Positions 51,068 through 60,714 of a DNA stretch of 64,000 bases are shown here, piece after piece (positions within the stretch are counted from its first letter, which is position 1; every line of letters starts with the position of its first letter). The notes beneath the pieces were generated by a model. The model made no database searches, was not told the DNA's origin, and saw only the letters and a list, made by a program, of their open reading frames with translations. Position numbers and translations under genes: made by a program. Source of the DNA: Cryobacterium sp. Y82 (GTDB lineage Bacteria; Actinomycetota; Actinomycetes; Actinomycetales; Microbacteriaceae); assembly GCF_002929495.1 (NCBI RefSeq), contig NZ_PJJJ01000033.1, positions 1-64,000 on the forward strand, given 5' to 3'.

Positions 51068-52498
51068 TTACATATACTTCGGTGCCTCCGACAGCACCCC
51101 GTGCAGAATCTCGCCCATCTCGGCGAATTCCTTCGGGCCCACGGTCAGTGGGGGAGCGAGCTGGATGACCGGGTCGCCGCGGTCGTCGGCGCGGCAGTAC
51201 AGTCCGGCCTCGTAGAGCGCCTTCGACAGGTAGCCGCGCAGCAGACGTTCAGATTCCTCGTCACTGAAAGTTTCCTTGGTGCCTTTGTCCTTGACCAGCT
51301 CGATACCGAAGAAATACCCGGCACCGCGCACGTCGCCGACGATGGGCAGGTCGAGCAACTTCTCCAGTTCCTTGCGGAATACCGGCGAATTCTCACGAAC
51401 GTTCTCGTTGAGTTTTTCCTCTTCGAAGATATCGAGGTTGGCCAGGGCAACGGCCGAGGAGACCGGGTGGCCACCGAACGTGTAGCCGTGGTAAAAGGTC
51501 GTGTCGCCGTGTTTGAACGGTTCGTAGATACGGTCGCTAATGATGGTCGCGCCGATTGGTGAGTATCCGCTCGTCATGCCCTTGGCACAGGTGATCATGT
51601 CGGGTTGAATGTCATAGGTCATCGAGGCGAATATGTTACCAATGCGACCGAACGCCGTGATGACCTCGTCGGCGACCAGGAGCACATCGTACTTGTCGCA
51701 AATCTCGCGCACCCGTTTGAAGTAGCCGGGCGGCGGAGGGAAGCAGCCGCCGGAGTTCTGTACCGGCTCCAGGAAGACGGCGGCGACGGTTTCGGGGCCC
51801 TCGAACTCGATCATTTCCTCGATGCGGTTTGCGGCCCACTGACCGAACATTTCGAGGTTGTCACCGAGGCCGAGGCCAGGGCTCATCTCGTCGGCCCGAT
51901 AAAAGTTCGTGTTGGGAACGCGGAAACCACCGGGGGTGACCGGCTCGAACATCTCCTTCATCGCCGGGATGCCGGTGATGGCCAGGGCGCCCTGCGGGGT
52001 GCCATGGTAGGCGACATTGCGGGAGATGACCTTGTGTTTGGTCGGGCGCCCCATCAGCTTCCAGTAATACTTGGCGAGTTTGAACGCGGTCTCGACCGCT
52101 TCACCGCCTCCGGTGGAGTAGAACACCCGGTTGAGGTCGCCGGGAGCATAGGAGGCGAGCCGATCGGCGAGTTCGATCGCGTTCGGGTGAGCGTACGACC
52201 AGATCGGGAAGAAGGCGAGTTCCTCGGCCTGCTTGGCAGCGACTTCGGCCAAACGCTTGCGTCCGTGCCCCGCGTTGACTGTGAACAGGCCGCTGAGGCC
52301 GTCAATGTACTGCTTACCCTTGGAATCCCAGATGTGGTGTCCGTGGCCCTTGACGATGATGGGCACTCCAGCGCCGGATTCCATCACCGACTGACGCGAG
52401 AAATGCATCCAGAGGTGGTCCTTAGCCTTCTGCTGCAGCTCGGCGTTGTGGGCGTCGCTGAAGGCAACAGTCGTTTCGGTGAGCGTGGTGAGAGTCAT
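51068..52498 (-). CDS. class III aminotransferase (putrescine/omega-amino-acid type)
   Basis: PLP-dependent transaminase moving an omega-amino group to pyruvate or 2-oxoglutarate. The 476-residue protein has [34 protein letters not shown], the Asp of [15 protein letters not shown] and the PLP Lys306 in [15 protein letters not shown]. Family layout fits putrescine- or beta-alanine-pyruvate aminotransferases. It lies 6 nt after the AsnC regulator gene and opposite an aminobutyraldehyde dehydrogenase, and a polyamine-type importer lies nearby; putrescine degradation is the likely job. ATG 52498. Confidence 0.9.
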   Translation of the reverse strand: MTLTTLTETTVAFSDAHNAELQQKAKDHLWMHFSRQSVMESGAGVPIIVKGHGHHIWDSKGKQYIDGLSGLFTVNAGHGRKRLAEVAAKQAEELAFFPIWSYAHPNAIELADRLASYAPGDLNRVFYSTGGGEAVETAFKLAKYYWKLMGRPTKHKVISRNVAYHGTPQGALAITGIPAMKEMFEPVTPGGFRVPNTNFYRADEMSPGLGLGDNLEMFGQWAANRIEEMIEFEGPETVAAVFLEPVQNSGGCFPPPPGYFKRVREICDKYDVLLVADEVITAFGRIGNIFASMTYDIQPDMITCAKGMTSGYSPIGATIISDRIYEPFKHGDTTFYHGYTFGGHPVSSAVALANLDIFEEEKLNENVRENSPVFRKELEKLLDLPIVGDVRGAGYFFGIELVKDKGTKETFSDEESERLLRGYLSKALYEAGLYCRADDRGDPVIQLAPPLTVGPKEFAEMGEILHGVLSEAPKYM

Positions 52499-52504
52499 TT
52501 TTTT

Positions 52505-52987
52505 TTACCGTGTTCCCCAGTTATAGAACTGTTTATGGAGTTTGAGATAAACGAACGTCTCGGTGGAGAGGACTCCATCGAGATTGCGGATCTTGGAGTT
52601 GAGCAGTTCGAGCAGTTCGTCGTCGTCTTCGCAGACGACCTCGGCGAGAATGTCAAAGGTGCCAGCCGTGAGCACGACGTAGTCCACGGCATCGATTGCG
52701 GCCAGCTGATCGGCGAGCACACGGGTGTCGGCCGAGGCGCGAATGCCGATCATGGCCTGACGGAAGAAGCCCAGCTGCATCGGGTCCGTTACAGCCACCA
52801 CCTGCATGACACCGGAGTCAGTGAGTTTCTGTACCCGTTGGCGCACGGCCGCTTCGCTGAGGCCGACGGCTTTGCCGATCTCCGCGTACGACCGACGTCC
52901 GTCGACTTGAAGCTGTTCGATGATCTTTTTCGACACATCGTCGAGCTGGGCCGGCTTGAGCGACTGACCGCGCCTTTGTCCATTCAT
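52505..52987 (-). CDS. Lrp/AsnC family transcriptional regulator
   Basis: A 160-residue regulator: HTH domain ([37 protein letters not shown]) at residues about 18-55 and the RAM ligand-binding domain behind it ([26 protein letters not shown]). ATG 52987. It is the first gene of an operon with the aminotransferase and is divergent from the dehydrogenase, with a perfect inverted repeat in the shared 123-bp promoter region. It probably controls both sides in response to an amine or amino acid. Confidence 0.9.
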   Translation of the reverse strand: MNGQRRGQSLKPAQLDDVSKKIIEQLQVDGRRSYAEIGKAVGLSEAAVRQRVQKLTDSGVMQVVAVTDPMQLGFFRQAMIGIRASADTRVLADQLAAIDAVDYVVLTAGTFDILAEVVCEDDDELLELLNSKIRNLDGVLSTETFVYLKLHKQFYNWGTR

Positions 52988-53078
52988 GCATCGATTCTGT
53001 CAGTGCGAATACACTTCGGCAAGCGAATCCGTCGCGCATTATGCAAATTACTGCGGATTTCATTTGTGAATCTCCATG

Positions 53079-53095
53079 CATCTCAAATTGAGATG
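53079..53095. promoter_or_regulatory. palindromic operator between the AsnC regulator and dehydrogenase genes
   Basis: CATCTCAA-A-TTGAGATG is a perfect 8+1+8 inverted repeat ending 15 bp before the dehydrogenase ATG and 2 bp before its likely -10 (TACACT, 53098-53103). A repressor bound here would block that promoter; the adjacent AsnC protein is the natural candidate. Confidence 0.6.
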
Positions 53096-53110
53096 GATAC
53101 ACTGGGCCGC

Positions 53111-54547
53111 ATGAGCGCCTTCGAACTGCGTAACTTCATCAATGGTCAGTACGTCGACTCCACCGCGGCAAATTGGTTCGACCTCATCGATCCCGCGACC
53201 GAAACGGTCTACGGCACTAGTCCTGTATCGAATGCAGCCGATGTGGACTCGGCCTACCGTGCCGCAGCATCCGCTTTCGAAATTTGGGGCGAGACGACCC
53301 CGGCCGTGCGGCAGCTAGCGCTGTTTCGCATAGCGGATGCGATCGAGGCGCGTGCCGAAGAATTCGCCGACGCCGAGTCGCTCGACACCGGCAAGCCTCG
53401 CTCCACCCTGGTTGACGATGAGATTTTGCTCTCGGTCGACCAGATTCGTTTTTTTGCCGGCGCAGCCCGCAACCTTGAGGGTCGCGCGGCCGGCGAGTAT
53501 ATGACTGACCACACCTCATTCATCCGGCGTGAACCGATCGGTGTCGTCGGCCAGGTCACGCCTTGGAATTATCCGTTGAACATGGCGGTGTGGAAATTCG
53601 CGCCCGCGCTCGCCGCCGGCAACACCACGGTGCTGAAGCCCTCGGATACCACCCCAAGCGCGACCCTGCTGCTCGCCGAGGTCGCGGCGGAATTTCTTCC
53701 AGCCGGTGTGCTCAACGTGCTCGTCGGCGACCGCACGACCGGTGCGGCCATGGTCGACCACAAAACCCCGCAGCTTGTGTCGATCACCGGTTCGGTGCGG
53801 GCAGGAATGGCCGTGGCCGAAGCCGCGTCACACGATTTGAAACGGGTGCACCTCGAGCTGGGCGGCAAGGCGCCGGTCGTGGTGTTCGACGATGCGGATA
53901 TCGAGCTTGCCGTTGCCGGGATCGTCGCCGCGGGCTTCTTTAATGCCGGTCAGGACTGCACGGCCGCAACCCGGTTGCTCGTGCAAAATGGCATTCACGA
54001 CGAATTCGTCGCGGCGCTCGCCGTATATGCCCGGGACAACGCCCGCACGGGGGCCCCACGCGAAGCGGGCATTCTGTTTGGACCGGTCAATAACGCCAGC
54101 CAGCTTGCCCAGGTAACTGGCTTCGTCGACCGACTGCCCGACCACGCCAGGGTCGAACTCGGCGGACACCGGGTTGGCAGTATCGGATATTTTCACGACG
54201 CGACCATCGTGAGCGGACTTTTGCAGACCGATGAGGCGGTGCAGCAGGAAATCTTCGGGCCGATGATGACCGTACAGCGCTTCACCGACGAGGCCGAGGC
54301 GCTTCGCTGGGCCAACGACGTGCACTACGGTTTGGCGTCGTCGGTGTGGACCCGCGACCACGGCCGCGCGATGCGCTTCGCCAAGCACCTTGACTTCGGT
54401 TGCGTCTGGATTAACACGCATATTCCCATCGTTGCCGAGATGCCACACGGCGGTTTCAAGCACTCCGGTTATGGCAAGGATCTGTCGATATATGGGTTCG
54501 AGGACTACACCCGGATCAAGCACGTGATGAGCTACATCGGGCACTAG
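53111..54547 (+). CDS. aminobutyraldehyde-type aldehyde dehydrogenase
   Basis: NAD-dependent enzyme expected to oxidise 4-aminobutyraldehyde to GABA after putrescine transamination. The 478-residue protein has [21 protein letters not shown], the cofactor-binding [24 protein letters not shown] (catalytic Glu) and [13 protein letters not shown] with nucleophile Cys283. NAGQDC and the late [14 protein letters not shown] fit the PatD/betaine-aldehyde subgroup. ATG 53111 lies only 8 nt after the predicted -10, so the mRNA is probably leaderless. The long frame to the left is a shadow of the divergent genes. Confidence 0.9.
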   Translation: MSAFELRNFINGQYVDSTAANWFDLIDPATETVYGTSPVSNAADVDSAYRAAASAFEIWGETTPAVRQLALFRIADAIEARAEEFADAESLDTGKPRSTLVDDEILLSVDQIRFFAGAARNLEGRAAGEYMTDHTSFIRREPIGVVGQVTPWNYPLNMAVWKFAPALAAGNTTVLKPSDTTPSATLLLAEVAAEFLPAGVLNVLVGDRTTGAAMVDHKTPQLVSITGSVRAGMAVAEAASHDLKRVHLELGGKAPVVVFDDADIELAVAGIVAAGFFNAGQDCTAATRLLVQNGIHDEFVAALAVYARDNARTGAPREAGILFGPVNNASQLAQVTGFVDRLPDHARVELGGHRVGSIGYFHDATIVSGLLQTDEAVQQEIFGPMMTVQRFTDEAEALRWANDVHYGLASSVWTRDHGRAMRFAKHLDFGCVWINTHIPIVAEMPHGGFKHSGYGKDLSIYGFEDYTRIKHVMSYIGH

Positions 54548-54651
54548 TCGGTGCAGTGGCCGTGAGCGGTGACGTTATTATGGTCCAAGTCCTTCGGTGA
54601 ACGTTGGAACGGCGGGGACGAATTCGTGCCCAGACTCGGAAGGCACCACCC

Positions 54652-55455
54652 GTGACCCAGATTGGTCAAGGTTCGACCGAATTTCGCGTCGAACTGCCCA
54701 GCGTTGCCACGACGCTAACGCTGGCATGGGCAGCCCTGACCGATGTCGGCCATCGCCGTGAGGTCAACGAGGACAGCCTCCTCGCCGCCCCGCCCCTGTT
54801 CGCCGTCGCCGACGGCATGGGTGGCCATTCGGCCGGCGATGTCGCAAGTGCCGCAGTCGTGACCAGGCTCTCCGAGCTGTCCGGGACTCTCGTGGCGGAG
54901 GCTGGTTCGATCGATCGGGCACTCGCTCTCGCCGTGGAGGACATGGCGCAGGGTGTCGGCGTCACCGACCAGGGCACCGGAACCACCGTGACCGGCGTAG
55001 CTCTGGCACTCGTCTCGGACGCCGTTAGCTGGATCGTCTACAACATCGGTGATTCCCGGGTCTACCAGCTGACCGGTGGTGTTCTCGAGCAGGTCACCAA
55101 CGACCACTCGGTCGTGCAGGAACTCGTCGACGCCGGTCGCATCACCCGCGAAGAGGCGGACGTGCACCCGCACGGTAACATCATCACTCGCGCCGTCGGC
55201 TTTCACGAACCGCCAATTCCCGACTACCGTATTCTGCCGATCCAGGCCGGCATGCGCATTCTGGTCTGTTCAGACGGACTCACGAAAGAACTCACCCCCT
55301 ACGGAATTCGTCATTTTTTGCTCGAACAGAAGCTCGCAGCGGATGCCGTCGCGGCGATGGTCGAGGCGGCCCTGGAAAACGGTGGTCGCGACAACGTCAC
55401 CGCCATCGTGGTTGACGTGCTCGCGGTCGAGCCGTACGAGGCGCCCAACACCTGA
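54652..55455 (+). CDS. PP2C-family Ser/Thr protein phosphatase
   Basis: Metal-dependent phosphatase removing phosphate from Ser/Thr. The 267-residue protein has TDVGHRREVNEDSLL, FAVADGMGGHSAGDVAS (metal-binding DGMGGH), YNIGDSRVY, VCSDGLTKEL and GGRDNVTAIVVDV, all in PP2C order; no membrane helix, so it is cytoplasmic. GTG 54652 with GGAAGG upstream. It lies in a loose set with an FHA protein (56852) and an EccC/FtsK-type ATPase; FHA domains bind phosphothreonine, so phosphorylation control is suggested, though no kinase is in the window. Confidence 0.92.
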   Translation: MTQIGQGSTEFRVELPSVATTLTLAWAALTDVGHRREVNEDSLLAAPPLFAVADGMGGHSAGDVASAAVVTRLSELSGTLVAEAGSIDRALALAVEDMAQGVGVTDQGTGTTVTGVALALVSDAVSWIVYNIGDSRVYQLTGGVLEQVTNDHSVVQELVDAGRITREEADVHPHGNIITRAVGFHEPPIPDYRILPIQAGMRILVCSDGLTKELTPYGIRHFLLEQKLAADAVAAMVEAALENGGRDNVTAIVVDVLAVEPYEAPNT

Positions 55456-55523
55456 CCCGACCCCTGCTAGCAAGTATTCCCAGCTATTAGGCATTGCCCA
55501 CTAGTTGCCCTAGGGTGATAGCT

Positions 55524-55922
55524 ATGAAGCAACCACCGTCCACGCCGGAGGTGCAGCAAGACGCGCAGTCCCTGCGCGGTGTGCTGCCCATGCTGATCCT
55601 GAGCCAACTGCACCTCGCCGAATCGTACGGTTACGAACTCGTCGTGCGACTGCAGAACATCGGCCTGGGCGACCTTGCGACCGGCACGGTCTACCCGGTG
55701 CTGTCACGGCTCGAACAGGAGGGTTCACTCACCAGCCACCTCGTGGCATCCACAGCTGGACCGGCGCGCAAGTACTACGCACTCAGCCCGGCCGGGGAAA
55801 AAGCCCTCATGCTCGCCACGGCGCGATGGCATTCCCTGATTGCGATCGTGCACACGGGGCTGGGCGCCATCCCCACAGCTGAACCAGACGAGCGAGAACC
55901 AGCCGGAGAGGAACAGAAATGA
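55524..55922 (+). CDS. PadR family transcriptional regulator
   Basis: A 132-residue regulator with a winged helix of PadR type (GVLPMLILSQLHLAESYGYELVVRLQ, then GTVYPVLSRLEQEGSL and GPARKYYALSPAGEKAL). ATG 55524 is the family-like start. TAGGGT 8 nt before it may be a -10, which would make the mRNA leaderless. It overlaps the HAAS-type membrane gene by 4 bp (ATGA); PadR-HAAS pairs are common in actinobacteria and usually control themselves or a nearby transporter. Confidence 0.9.
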   Translation: MKQPPSTPEVQQDAQSLRGVLPMLILSQLHLAESYGYELVVRLQNIGLGDLATGTVYPVLSRLEQEGSLTSHLVASTAGPARKYYALSPAGEKALMLATARWHSLIAIVHTGLGAIPTAEPDEREPAGEEQK

Positions 55923-56452
55923 ACACGCACACCACCGAGGTCAGATCAACGTTTGCAGTCTGGCGTCGCCGCGAGTCCTATCTGTTTCGGTTCGACCTCG
56001 CCCTCGAAGAGGCGGTCACTACGCGCGAACGCCGATCGATCCTGCGGGAGATTCGCGACAATATCGAAGTGGATGCCGCCGCCCGCGGCATCGACGCCGC
56101 CCTCGACTCGCTCGGCTCTCCTCGCGCCCTGGCCCGAAGTTTCGCCGAGGACGGCCGCAGTAACCGGCCGTCCTGGGTTCGGGCAATCTACTGGTTCACC
56201 GGCCTGCTGCTGCTCTGGTGGACCCTGGCCTTCGCGTTCACCGCTGGCATGTTGTCTGCCCTAATGGACAACGGAGCAGAGTCGGCCGAGTCATACTTTC
56301 TCGGGCTGCTGGTATCGGCTTTCAACCGTGATTCCGGAATCGGGATTGGTTGGGAAGCCTCCTCTGTCGTCGCCTACATTCCGCTCATGTTCATGGTTAT
56401 CGCGGCCATCATCGCCGGTCGGCTCTGGCGCGTGCTGACCCGCCGCCGCTAG
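55919..56452 (+). CDS. HAAS/DUF1700-like membrane protein
   Basis: A 177-residue protein. The N-terminal 75 residues form a small helical cytoplasmic domain (YLFRFDLALEEAVTTRERRSILREIRDNIE, then LGSPRALARSFAEDG) typical of HAAS or permease-prefix domains. Then come two membrane regions (WFTGLLLLWWTLAFAFTAGML and VVAYIPLMFMVIAAIIAGRLW). Such proteins are thought to act with the upstream PadR as an envelope-linked sensing unit; this is family knowledge, not shown here. Confidence 0.78.
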   Translation: MNTHTTEVRSTFAVWRRRESYLFRFDLALEEAVTTRERRSILREIRDNIEVDAAARGIDAALDSLGSPRALARSFAEDGRSNRPSWVRAIYWFTGLLLLWWTLAFAFTAGMLSALMDNGAESAESYFLGLLVSAFNRDSGIGIGWEASSVVAYIPLMFMVIAAIIAGRLWRVLTRRR

Positions 56453-56485
56453 CACGCCCGTGCCGGCTTAATCCAGACGCGTATT

Positions 56486-56839
56486 ATGGAACGAGTGAAT
56501 GAGACCCTGCCGCCGTGCCCTGAATGTTCCAGCGACCTGACCTATGAGATGGGCTCCCTGCTGGTATGCCCGCTCTGCGCCCACGAGTGGTCGAACGAAC
56601 CGGTCGACGAAGAACAGGAAGCCGTTGTCAAGGATGCCTTCGGAACCGTGCTGACCGACGGTGACACCATCTCGATCATCAAGGACCTCAAAGTCAAGGG
56701 CCAGTCATTGTCGATCAAGGTCGGCACCAAGGTTCGCAACATCCGTCTCGTCGACCCGGTCGATGGCCACGACATCGACTGCAAGGTCGATGGATTCGGA
56801 TTCATGCAGCTCAAGTCCAGCCTGGTCAAAAAGGTCTAG
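56486..56839 (+). CDS. yjdM: PhnA/YjdM-like zinc-ribbon protein
   Basis: A 117-residue protein: N-terminal zinc ribbon with two CPxC-type pairs (PPCPECSSDL and LLVCPLCAHEW), then the PhnA domain (VVKDAFGTVLTDGDTISIIKDLKVKG, then VKVGTKVRNIRLVD-like segment and DCKVDGFGFMQLKSSLVKK). Despite the old name it is not a phosphonatase; its role is unknown. ATG 56486 or GTG 56495 may be the start. The FHA gene begins 12 nt after its stop. Confidence 0.9.
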   Translation: MERVNETLPPCPECSSDLTYEMGSLLVCPLCAHEWSNEPVDEEQEAVVKDAFGTVLTDGDTISIIKDLKVKGQSLSIKVGTKVRNIRLVDPVDGHDIDCKVDGFGFMQLKSSLVKKV

Positions 56840-56851
56840 GCCAAGCTGATC

Positions 56852-57448
56852 GTGACGTGTCAGATTTGCGGGGCCTGGTTGCCGGCCTTAGCCATGTTCT
56901 GCGGCGAATGCGGCAGCTCCCGTACCGCTACCGTGGAGTCGCGCAAGCGCCGGGACCCTCGCCCCAACGACACGACGATCATTGCGCGGCTGCCGCGCAC
57001 CACAGTGGTCATCTCCGTACCGATTCCAACAGAGGTGCCGGCGCCCGTTCGGGCCATCGCTGTCGTGACCGTCGCACCAGCCGCCGCACCGCACGCAGTC
57101 CCCGCCGCCGCGCTGCCGACCCGGGCGACCTTCGTGTTGACCTTCAGCACCGGTCAGGTGGTCTCCGTGCAAGGCTCCGGCCTAATCGGCCGCAAACCCC
57201 TGGCCCAACCCGATGAGATTTTCGACGAACTCATTCGGGTAGCGGATGCCGACCGCTCGGTCTCGAAGACGCACCTCGAGTTCGGCCAGCACGACGGCGA
57301 ATTCTGGGTCAGCGACCGGGTCTCGGGCAACGGCACCGTGATTCGCCGTCCCGGCGAAACGGCCGAGGTGCTCGAACCGGGCCGACGGTTCGTTTTGCCG
57401 CGTGGTACGCGGGTTGAAATCGCTGACCACTCTTTCACTGTCGCCTGA
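56852..57448 (+). CDS. zinc-ribbon and FHA domain protein
   Basis: A 198-residue protein with an N-terminal zinc ribbon (CQICGAWLPALAMFCGECGSS), a Pro/Ala-rich linker to about residue 90 and a C-terminal FHA domain (SGLIGRKPLAQP, then DRSVSKTHLEFG and DRVSGNGTVIRR). The conserved Arg, Ser-x-x-His and Asn for phosphothreonine binding are present. GTG 56852. It stands 91 nt before the EccC/FtsK-type ATPase and two genes after a PP2C phosphatase; FHA proteins regulate type VII secretion in other bacteria. Confidence 0.88.
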   Translation: MTCQICGAWLPALAMFCGECGSSRTATVESRKRRDPRPNDTTIIARLPRTTVVISVPIPTEVPAPVRAIAVVTVAPAAAPHAVPAAALPTRATFVLTFSTGQVVSVQGSGLIGRKPLAQPDEIFDELIRVADADRSVSKTHLEFGQHDGEFWVSDRVSGNGTVIRRPGETAEVLEPGRRFVLPRGTRVEIADHSFTVA

Positions 57449-57539
57449 ACACCTCCTCCACCGCTGACCAGAACGCCGGTTATGCACCGATAATCACGTC
57501 GCGGATGTTTCTCGACCGATAGACGGGTCTGCTGGTTGG

Positions 57540-60476
57540 GTGTCCGCCGTCGATGAAACCCTCACGCTACCGCCCGCGCCGGCCGTTCTGCCGCCCGCGG
57601 GTTTTCCCTTGCTCGCCACTGTGGCGCCCTTGGTCGCTGCAGGAGTGATCTGGATGATCACCGGCTCGGCCTTCGCGCTAATTTTCGCCGTTCTGAGCCC
57701 GATCATCGCGGTGGCCAGCATGTTCGACGCGAAACGTTCGGGCCGTAAACGCCGTCGGGCCGAGACGGTTTCGCACGGCGACGCCGTCGCGGTGTTGCGT
57801 TTGATGATTACCGAACGTCACACCCGCTGGCGCGACGAAGCCTGGCGGCAGACGCCTTCGGCGAGAAACATTGTGCTCGGGCGTGCGGCAGTCGCGCGTT
57901 GGCGACTAACGGAAGGCACGCGCGTCTCGCTGGGCGTTGGCCCGGCCCCGAGCGGCATCCGACTCGGCGGAGGCAGCGGCCCGAACGATAACCGTCAACT
58001 GCGGGAGTGGGCTGCAACAGTCACCGGCGCGCCCGTCGTTGTTGACCTGGCCCAGGGGCTTGGTATCGTCGGGCCGGTGCCGCTCGCGGCGGCGCTCGGC
58101 CGTGCCGTTGTCGTGCAGGTCACTTTCGCGGTGCCGCCGACCGACTTGGGTGTCGCCGGCCCGAGCGATGCCGGGTCCACCGACTGGGATTGGGTGACAC
58201 AGTTGCCGCACGTGGCGCCACCGCCGCGCCGGTTTACACTCCGGCTGCGAACCACCACCAGCACCACCGATCCGCTTTATGGGGAACCAGAAAGCGGGCG
58301 GCTGTTGCTCGCCCTGGCGATGCGGCTGGAAGACTTGCCGCCGGGCTGCGGAACGGTCGTGCGCGTGAACGGTCCGGCGCGGGCACAGATTATTCGTTCG
58401 CCGAATCGGGCGCCCCCTCTGGATTTCTCTCCGGAACTTCTCGCCAGGGCCGAAGCCGTCGATTTTGCGGTAGCACTCGCCGGGCAGGCCAAGTCGGCAG
58501 GCCTCGTGAGCACGACGGGGGTGATCCCGGCCATGGTCCCGGTCATGCAACTCCTTGAGCACGTCACCGATGCTTCGGCGATGGATCGGGCGATGGACCG
58601 TTCGATGGCCCCATCGAGCCTTGCCTGCCCGATCGGAGTCGGTCGCGACGGGCCAGCTTACCTCGACCTGGTGCAGTCCGGACCTCACGCCGTGGTCGGG
58701 GGAACGACCGGTAGCGGCAAGAGCGAGCTCCTGACCACCTGGGTTGCCGCGCTGGCCGCGACGTACTCGCCGCGGCAGGTGAACTTTCTCCTGGTCGATT
58801 TCAAGGGCGGTGCGGCCTTTCAACCGCTTGCTCGACTGCCGCATTGCGTCGGACTCATTACCGACCTCGACTCGAATGCGGCCACTCGGGCTCTCGCCAG
58901 TCTGGGTGCCGAACTGCTTTACCGGGAGCGCATGCTGAGTGCGGCCGGGGCGCGGGACGTGACCGACGCGCGCCTGGAGCATCCGCTTCCCCGGCTGATT
59001 ATCGTCGTCGATGAATTCGCGACCATGCTCGGGCTGTTTCCCGAGCTGCACGCGCTCTTTGTAGACATTGCCGCCAGGGGACGGTCGCTCGGGGTGCACC
59101 TGATTCTGTGTACCCAACGGCCGGCCGGGGTCGTGCGCGACGCGCTGCTGGCTAACTGCAGCCTGCGTTTGTCGCTCCGAGTGAACAACCGGGCCGACAG
59201 CCAGGCCGTGATCGGCACGGATGCCGCGGCCGCGTTGGCACCGAATGAGCCCGGCCGGTGTTTGGTCGCCACGGAAGCCGGAGAACCGGTGCTCTGCCAG
59301 ATTGCGACGACCGAGGAACTCGACATTGCGAGCATCATCGCGGCGCCACGATCGTCGTCCGGATATGTTCCCAGACGTCCATGGCTCGATGCGCTCCCGC
59401 CGATTGTGACCGAGCACGATCTGGAATTGGCGACGGTTGGGGTGGCGCCGGCGACGGGGTATCCGGTCGGGTTGCTCGACGAACCCGAGCGCCAGCGGTA
59501 CTGCGTGTTCGCCTACGACCCCGACACTGATGGGCACCTATTGGTGGTCGGCGGGGCCGGCTCGGGTAAATCCACCCTGCTGCACACGCTCACCCGGGTG
59601 GCCGAACATCGGGTCGAAACCCAACTGGTCACGGCCGACGTGGAGTCGGTTTGGGATGTGCTCCAGACTCTGAGCGCCCGCGTGGAAACCGGGCAGCAGA
59701 CTTCGGCCTCGCCCCGGTTGGTACTGTTCGACGACTTTGATTCCGTCTGCGCCCGCTGGCAGCCCGACCACCGGCTGGCAGCCGTTGATCTGCTCGTCGG
59801 TCTGCTGCGGGACGGACCGGCCGCCGGTGTGCATGTCGTCGTCGCCGTGCAACGACACACGAGCGTGGTTCCGGGGCTGGCAACCTTGTGCCAGAGTACC
59901 CTGCTGCTGAAACTGCCGAGCGTGCAGGACCACCTCGCGGCCGGGGGACAATCGGCCGGTTACATCACGTCGCTGCCGCCGGGTGGGGGAGTATGGCGCA
60001 CCCTGCGCGTGCAGCTGCTGGCACCGACTCCGGGCATGATCATTCCTGCTGTCGTGGTGCCCGATTCGCTACCAGCTCGCGGTCCGCTTCTGATCGTGTC
60101 ATCGTCGCCGACAAACACGGCCACCCGCCTGCGTAATGCCATGGGTATCCCGGTACTGGAACTTGCCGGAACCAGCGGACCAGCGGCTTCCGCTCTGCTG
60201 GATCCAGGCGCTGCGGGCCAAGCGGATGCTGCCGGTCAACTGATTGTCGTCGGTGACGCCGAATCCTGGCAGGTGCACTGGACGTTGCTGGCACGGCTTC
60301 GTGGTTCGACGTCGAGCGACCGAGCGGCCAGCCTGGTGTTCGACCGCTGCAGCCTGTCGGACTTTCGGCTGGTTAGTCATCGCCGGGAGCTGCCGCCTCC
60401 GCTGGCACCCGGACGTGGACGGGTCTGGATCTTGCACCCCGATGGAGAGGTCACCAGGGCGAAATTGCCGGACTAG
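57540..60476 (+). CDS. FtsK/SpoIIIE ATPase of EccC/EssC type
   Basis: A 978-residue membrane ATPase resembling the motor of type VII secretion. Two N-terminal helices (residues about 20-60, FPLLATVAPLVAAGVIWMITG...), a variable region, and a first FtsK domain with VVGGTTGSGKSELL (about 385), VNFLLVDFKGGAAF and Walker B LIIVVDEFATM. A second domain has VVGGAGSGKSTLLH (about 669) and Walker B RLVLFDDFDSV, which lacks the catalytic Glu and is probably inactive. It is shorter than mycobacterial EccC (three ATPase domains). No WXG100 substrate, EccB/D or mycosin gene is nearby. GTG 57540. Confidence 0.88.
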   Translation: MSAVDETLTLPPAPAVLPPAGFPLLATVAPLVAAGVIWMITGSAFALIFAVLSPIIAVASMFDAKRSGRKRRRAETVSHGDAVAVLRLMITERHTRWRDEAWRQTPSARNIVLGRAAVARWRLTEGTRVSLGVGPAPSGIRLGGGSGPNDNRQLREWAATVTGAPVVVDLAQGLGIVGPVPLAAALGRAVVVQVTFAVPPTDLGVAGPSDAGSTDWDWVTQLPHVAPPPRRFTLRLRTTTSTTDPLYGEPESGRLLLALAMRLEDLPPGCGTVVRVNGPARAQIIRSPNRAPPLDFSPELLARAEAVDFAVALAGQAKSAGLVSTTGVIPAMVPVMQLLEHVTDASAMDRAMDRSMAPSSLACPIGVGRDGPAYLDLVQSGPHAVVGGTTGSGKSELLTTWVAALAATYSPRQVNFLLVDFKGGAAFQPLARLPHCVGLITDLDSNAATRALASLGAELLYRERMLSAAGARDVTDARLEHPLPRLIIVVDEFATMLGLFPELHALFVDIAARGRSLGVHLILCTQRPAGVVRDALLANCSLRLSLRVNNRADSQAVIGTDAAAALAPNEPGRCLVATEAGEPVLCQIATTEELDIASIIAAPRSSSGYVPRRPWLDALPPIVTEHDLELATVGVAPATGYPVGLLDEPERQRYCVFAYDPDTDGHLLVVGGAGSGKSTLLHTLTRVAEHRVETQLVTADVESVWDVLQTLSARVETGQQTSASPRLVLFDDFDSVCARWQPDHRLAAVDLLVGLLRDGPAAGVHVVVAVQRHTSVVPGLATLCQSTLLLKLPSVQDHLAAGGQSAGYITSLPPGGGVWRTLRVQLLAPTPGMIIPAVVVPDSLPARGPLLIVSSSPTNTATRLRNAMGIPVLELAGTSGPAASALLDPGAAGQADAAGQLIVVGDAESWQVHWTLLARLRGSTSSDRAASLVFDRCSLSDFRLVSHRRELPPPLAPGRGRVWILHPDGEVTRAKLPD

Positions 60477-60714
60477 CTCAGGGCCTCGGCCAACGGCTGG
60501 GGCAGCAATCTGCGCAGCGTCACCTGCCGGATCGTGGCACACCGACGATTTCGCGGGCACACGTTGCAAGTTTGTGCTGATTTCGTGATAGAACGATTGC
60601 AAGATCAATGTTTTGACCTCTTTTAGGTGTTTCTACCGCTGATATGTGCAATTATCGACCAACTCGCAACGCAGCGAGCGTGACCGTGTGCGTGCCCAGA
60701 ACGCTAGGAGAACC

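Noticed and set aside
51605-53110. 980-codon plus-strand open frame extending the dehydrogenase far to the left
   Set aside because: The added part runs antisense through the aminotransferase and AsnC genes, has no homology, and the family start is at 53111.
57906-59537. 543-codon minus-strand frame inside the EccC-type gene
   Set aside because: Antisense shadow of a conserved ATPase; composition is the reverse complement of that gene's codons.
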